A DNA stretch of 64,000 nucleotides. Origin: an uncultured Clostridia bacterium (GTDB lineage: Bacteria > Bacillota > Clostridia > Oscillospirales > Acutalibacteraceae). The notes under the pieces are model-generated. The model had not been told where the DNA came from. It worked only from the letters and a program-made list of their open reading frames with translations, and searched no databases. Numbering within the stretch: position 1 is the first letter of the stretch; every line of letters starts with the position of its first letter. Shown one piece after another: positions 63,038-64,000 of this stretch. Made by a program: the position numbers and the translations under genes. The DNA lies in contig CALCYI010000002.1 of assembly GCA_937907605.1 (NCBI GenBank), positions 62,001-126,000 of the forward strand. Direction: 5' to 3'.

Positions 63038-64000
63038 TTACTGAACATCTTCGGTTATTATATCCTTTTTCCAGGTTGTGCGGGGGACGGTACAGTTGAA
63101 GTCAAGGAGCTTCAGTCCCCTTACGTGCCTTGCCCAGAGAGCGTAGGAGGGGAGATTTCTGAAGCGCCAGGACTCAGGATATACGTCGGCGTATTCGGGT
63201 ATGAACGCTCTTTTATCGTATACCTCCTTATACGGCGCATATTCGATATTTATATTTTTCAGCGTAACGTCGCTTACACGCTTTGTTTTGCCCTTCTGGG
63301 TAAAGCCCGCGATTATTACTGGAAGCTCTGCGTCCTTAGCTTCAACGTTTTCTATAAAGACATTCTTAACCTCGCCGAGCATATTGAAGGTATCCTTAGC
63401 CGCCGAACCGCCCTTTTGAGCTTTTTGATTTATTTCAATGGCGTTCGCGCTCTGCGCGTTAACTATCGCGGCTCTGTTGCGGTTGCAAAGGCGGATGAAT
63501 ATCGGGCAGGTTACGCGGTTCATCTTAATATTTTTTACCGTAATATCGCTTACGACCGAGCCGTCGGCTGATTCAATCGCGATACCGCTCACCGTACCCG
63601 GATACAAATCCGTCATCATAAACGAGCAGTTTTCAACGGTAACCTTTTTAATATCATAGGTGGTTTCCGTTCCGATTTTAAACGAATTTGCGCAGGTAAT
63701 AACCTCGCAGTCGGAGATATGAATATTCTCCATAGCGCCATTATTACCGAGCCAGATTGCGTTTTTAAGGCATATGGCGTCGTCCGCCGTTGAAATAAAG
63801 CAATGCCTTATATTTACGTTACTCGTTCCCGTTAAGTCAATACCGTCCGTATTCGCTACGTGACGGTTATTATTTATAACAAAATTGCTTATGCCGACGC
63901 CGTTGCAGTTTTCGATTTTAAACGACCAACCGGCAGAATCCTCAATAATGAAGTTTTCGGTGGTAATATTTTTACAGTTTTTAAAATATATCGGACAACC
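63038..64000 (-). CDS. GH28-like pectin hydrolase, 5' end outside window
   Basis: The visible part is the right-handed beta-helix of a polygalacturonase-family enzyme: NTDGIDL (near 63840), ISTADDAICLKN (near 63790) and SFKIGTET (near 63680). These correspond to the NTD, DD and KxGTE blocks; the GHGxS block is replaced by CANSFKIG, as in exo-acting members. The frame is open upstream of the ATG at 63733 to the window edge, so that ATG is internal. Role: removal of galacturonate-containing units. Confidence 0.82.
   Translation of the reverse strand, partial: GCPIYFKNCKNITTENFIIEDSAGWSFKIENCNGVGISNFVINNNRHVANTDGIDLTGTSNVNIRHCFISTADDAICLKNAIWLGNNGAMENIHISDCEVITCANSFKIGTETTYDIKKVTVENCSFMMTDLYPGTVSGIAIESADGSVVSDITVKNIKMNRVTCPIFIRLCNRNRAAIVNAQSANAIEINQKAQKGGSAAKDTFNMLGEVKNVFIENVEAKDAELPVIIAGFTQKGKTKRVSDVTLKNINIEYAPYKEVYDKRAFIPEYADVYPESWRFRNLPSYALWARHVRGLKLLDFNCTVPRTTWKKDIITEDVQ

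Overview
The window comes from a low-to-medium GC, spore-forming Firmicute, most likely a gut clostridium of the Ruminococcaceae/Oscillospirales type. The evidence is the ctsR-mcsA-mcsB-clpC operon, IreB, a T-box-controlled pheST, strong GGAGG ribosome sites, glycoside hydrolases for plant or host glycans, and a split sigma-K gene. The taxon is inferred from gene content only.

The left flank (1-29637) is ordinary chromosome. It holds a glycan operon (GH38 mannosidase, MATE transporter, GH29 fucosidase), a Ca2+-type P-ATPase with a D,D-carboxypeptidase, gdhA, the CtsR heat-shock operon with its promoter and two likely operators, ireB, a T-box leader and pheST, several membrane proteins and phosphoesterases, a GH43 and hisC run, and two tRNA-Ala genes.

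The centre (29968-55733) is a 25.8-kb intervening element that splits sigK. The first 110 codons of pro-sigma-K lie at 29638-29967 and the last 119 codons at 55726-56085. Both junctions carry the same 8-bp core, ATAGAAAA, in the same reading frame, and a large serine recombinase sits at the right end. This is a 'skin'-type element whose precise loss would restore a 229-residue pro-sigma-K. Its genes look more like a mobilizable element than a prophage: a MobP-type relaxase, a ribbon-helix-helix partner and a winged-helix protein. It also encodes a 1011-residue protein with the conserved blocks of the eukaryotic-type (QDE-1/YonO superfamily) RNA polymerases, including DYDGD. Other cargo is an AAA ATPase behind a leader peptide and hairpin, a seven-gene operon with a STAS/PP2C/HATPase partner-switching module and a STAS-kinase fusion, and a two-component system. 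The response regulator of that system has a SARP-like output domain, and three promoters in the element share direct repeats in the SARP geometry. These promoters drive the sensor-regulator pair, an L,D-transpeptidase operon ending in a 26-residue peptide, and a large Cys-repeat surface protein with a lipoprotein. The recombinase frame runs through the core, so on the excised circle it would fuse in frame to a 199-residue double-HTH reading frame that has no start of its own.

The right flank (56086-64000) is chromosome again: a free-methionine-sulfoxide reductase, a zinc-ribbon membrane protein, a copper ATPase fused to a CopZ-like domain that has its own internal ribosome site, a FeoB-associated Cys-rich protein, feoB, feoA, a YhhN-family membrane protein, and a GH28-like hydrolase cut by the window end.
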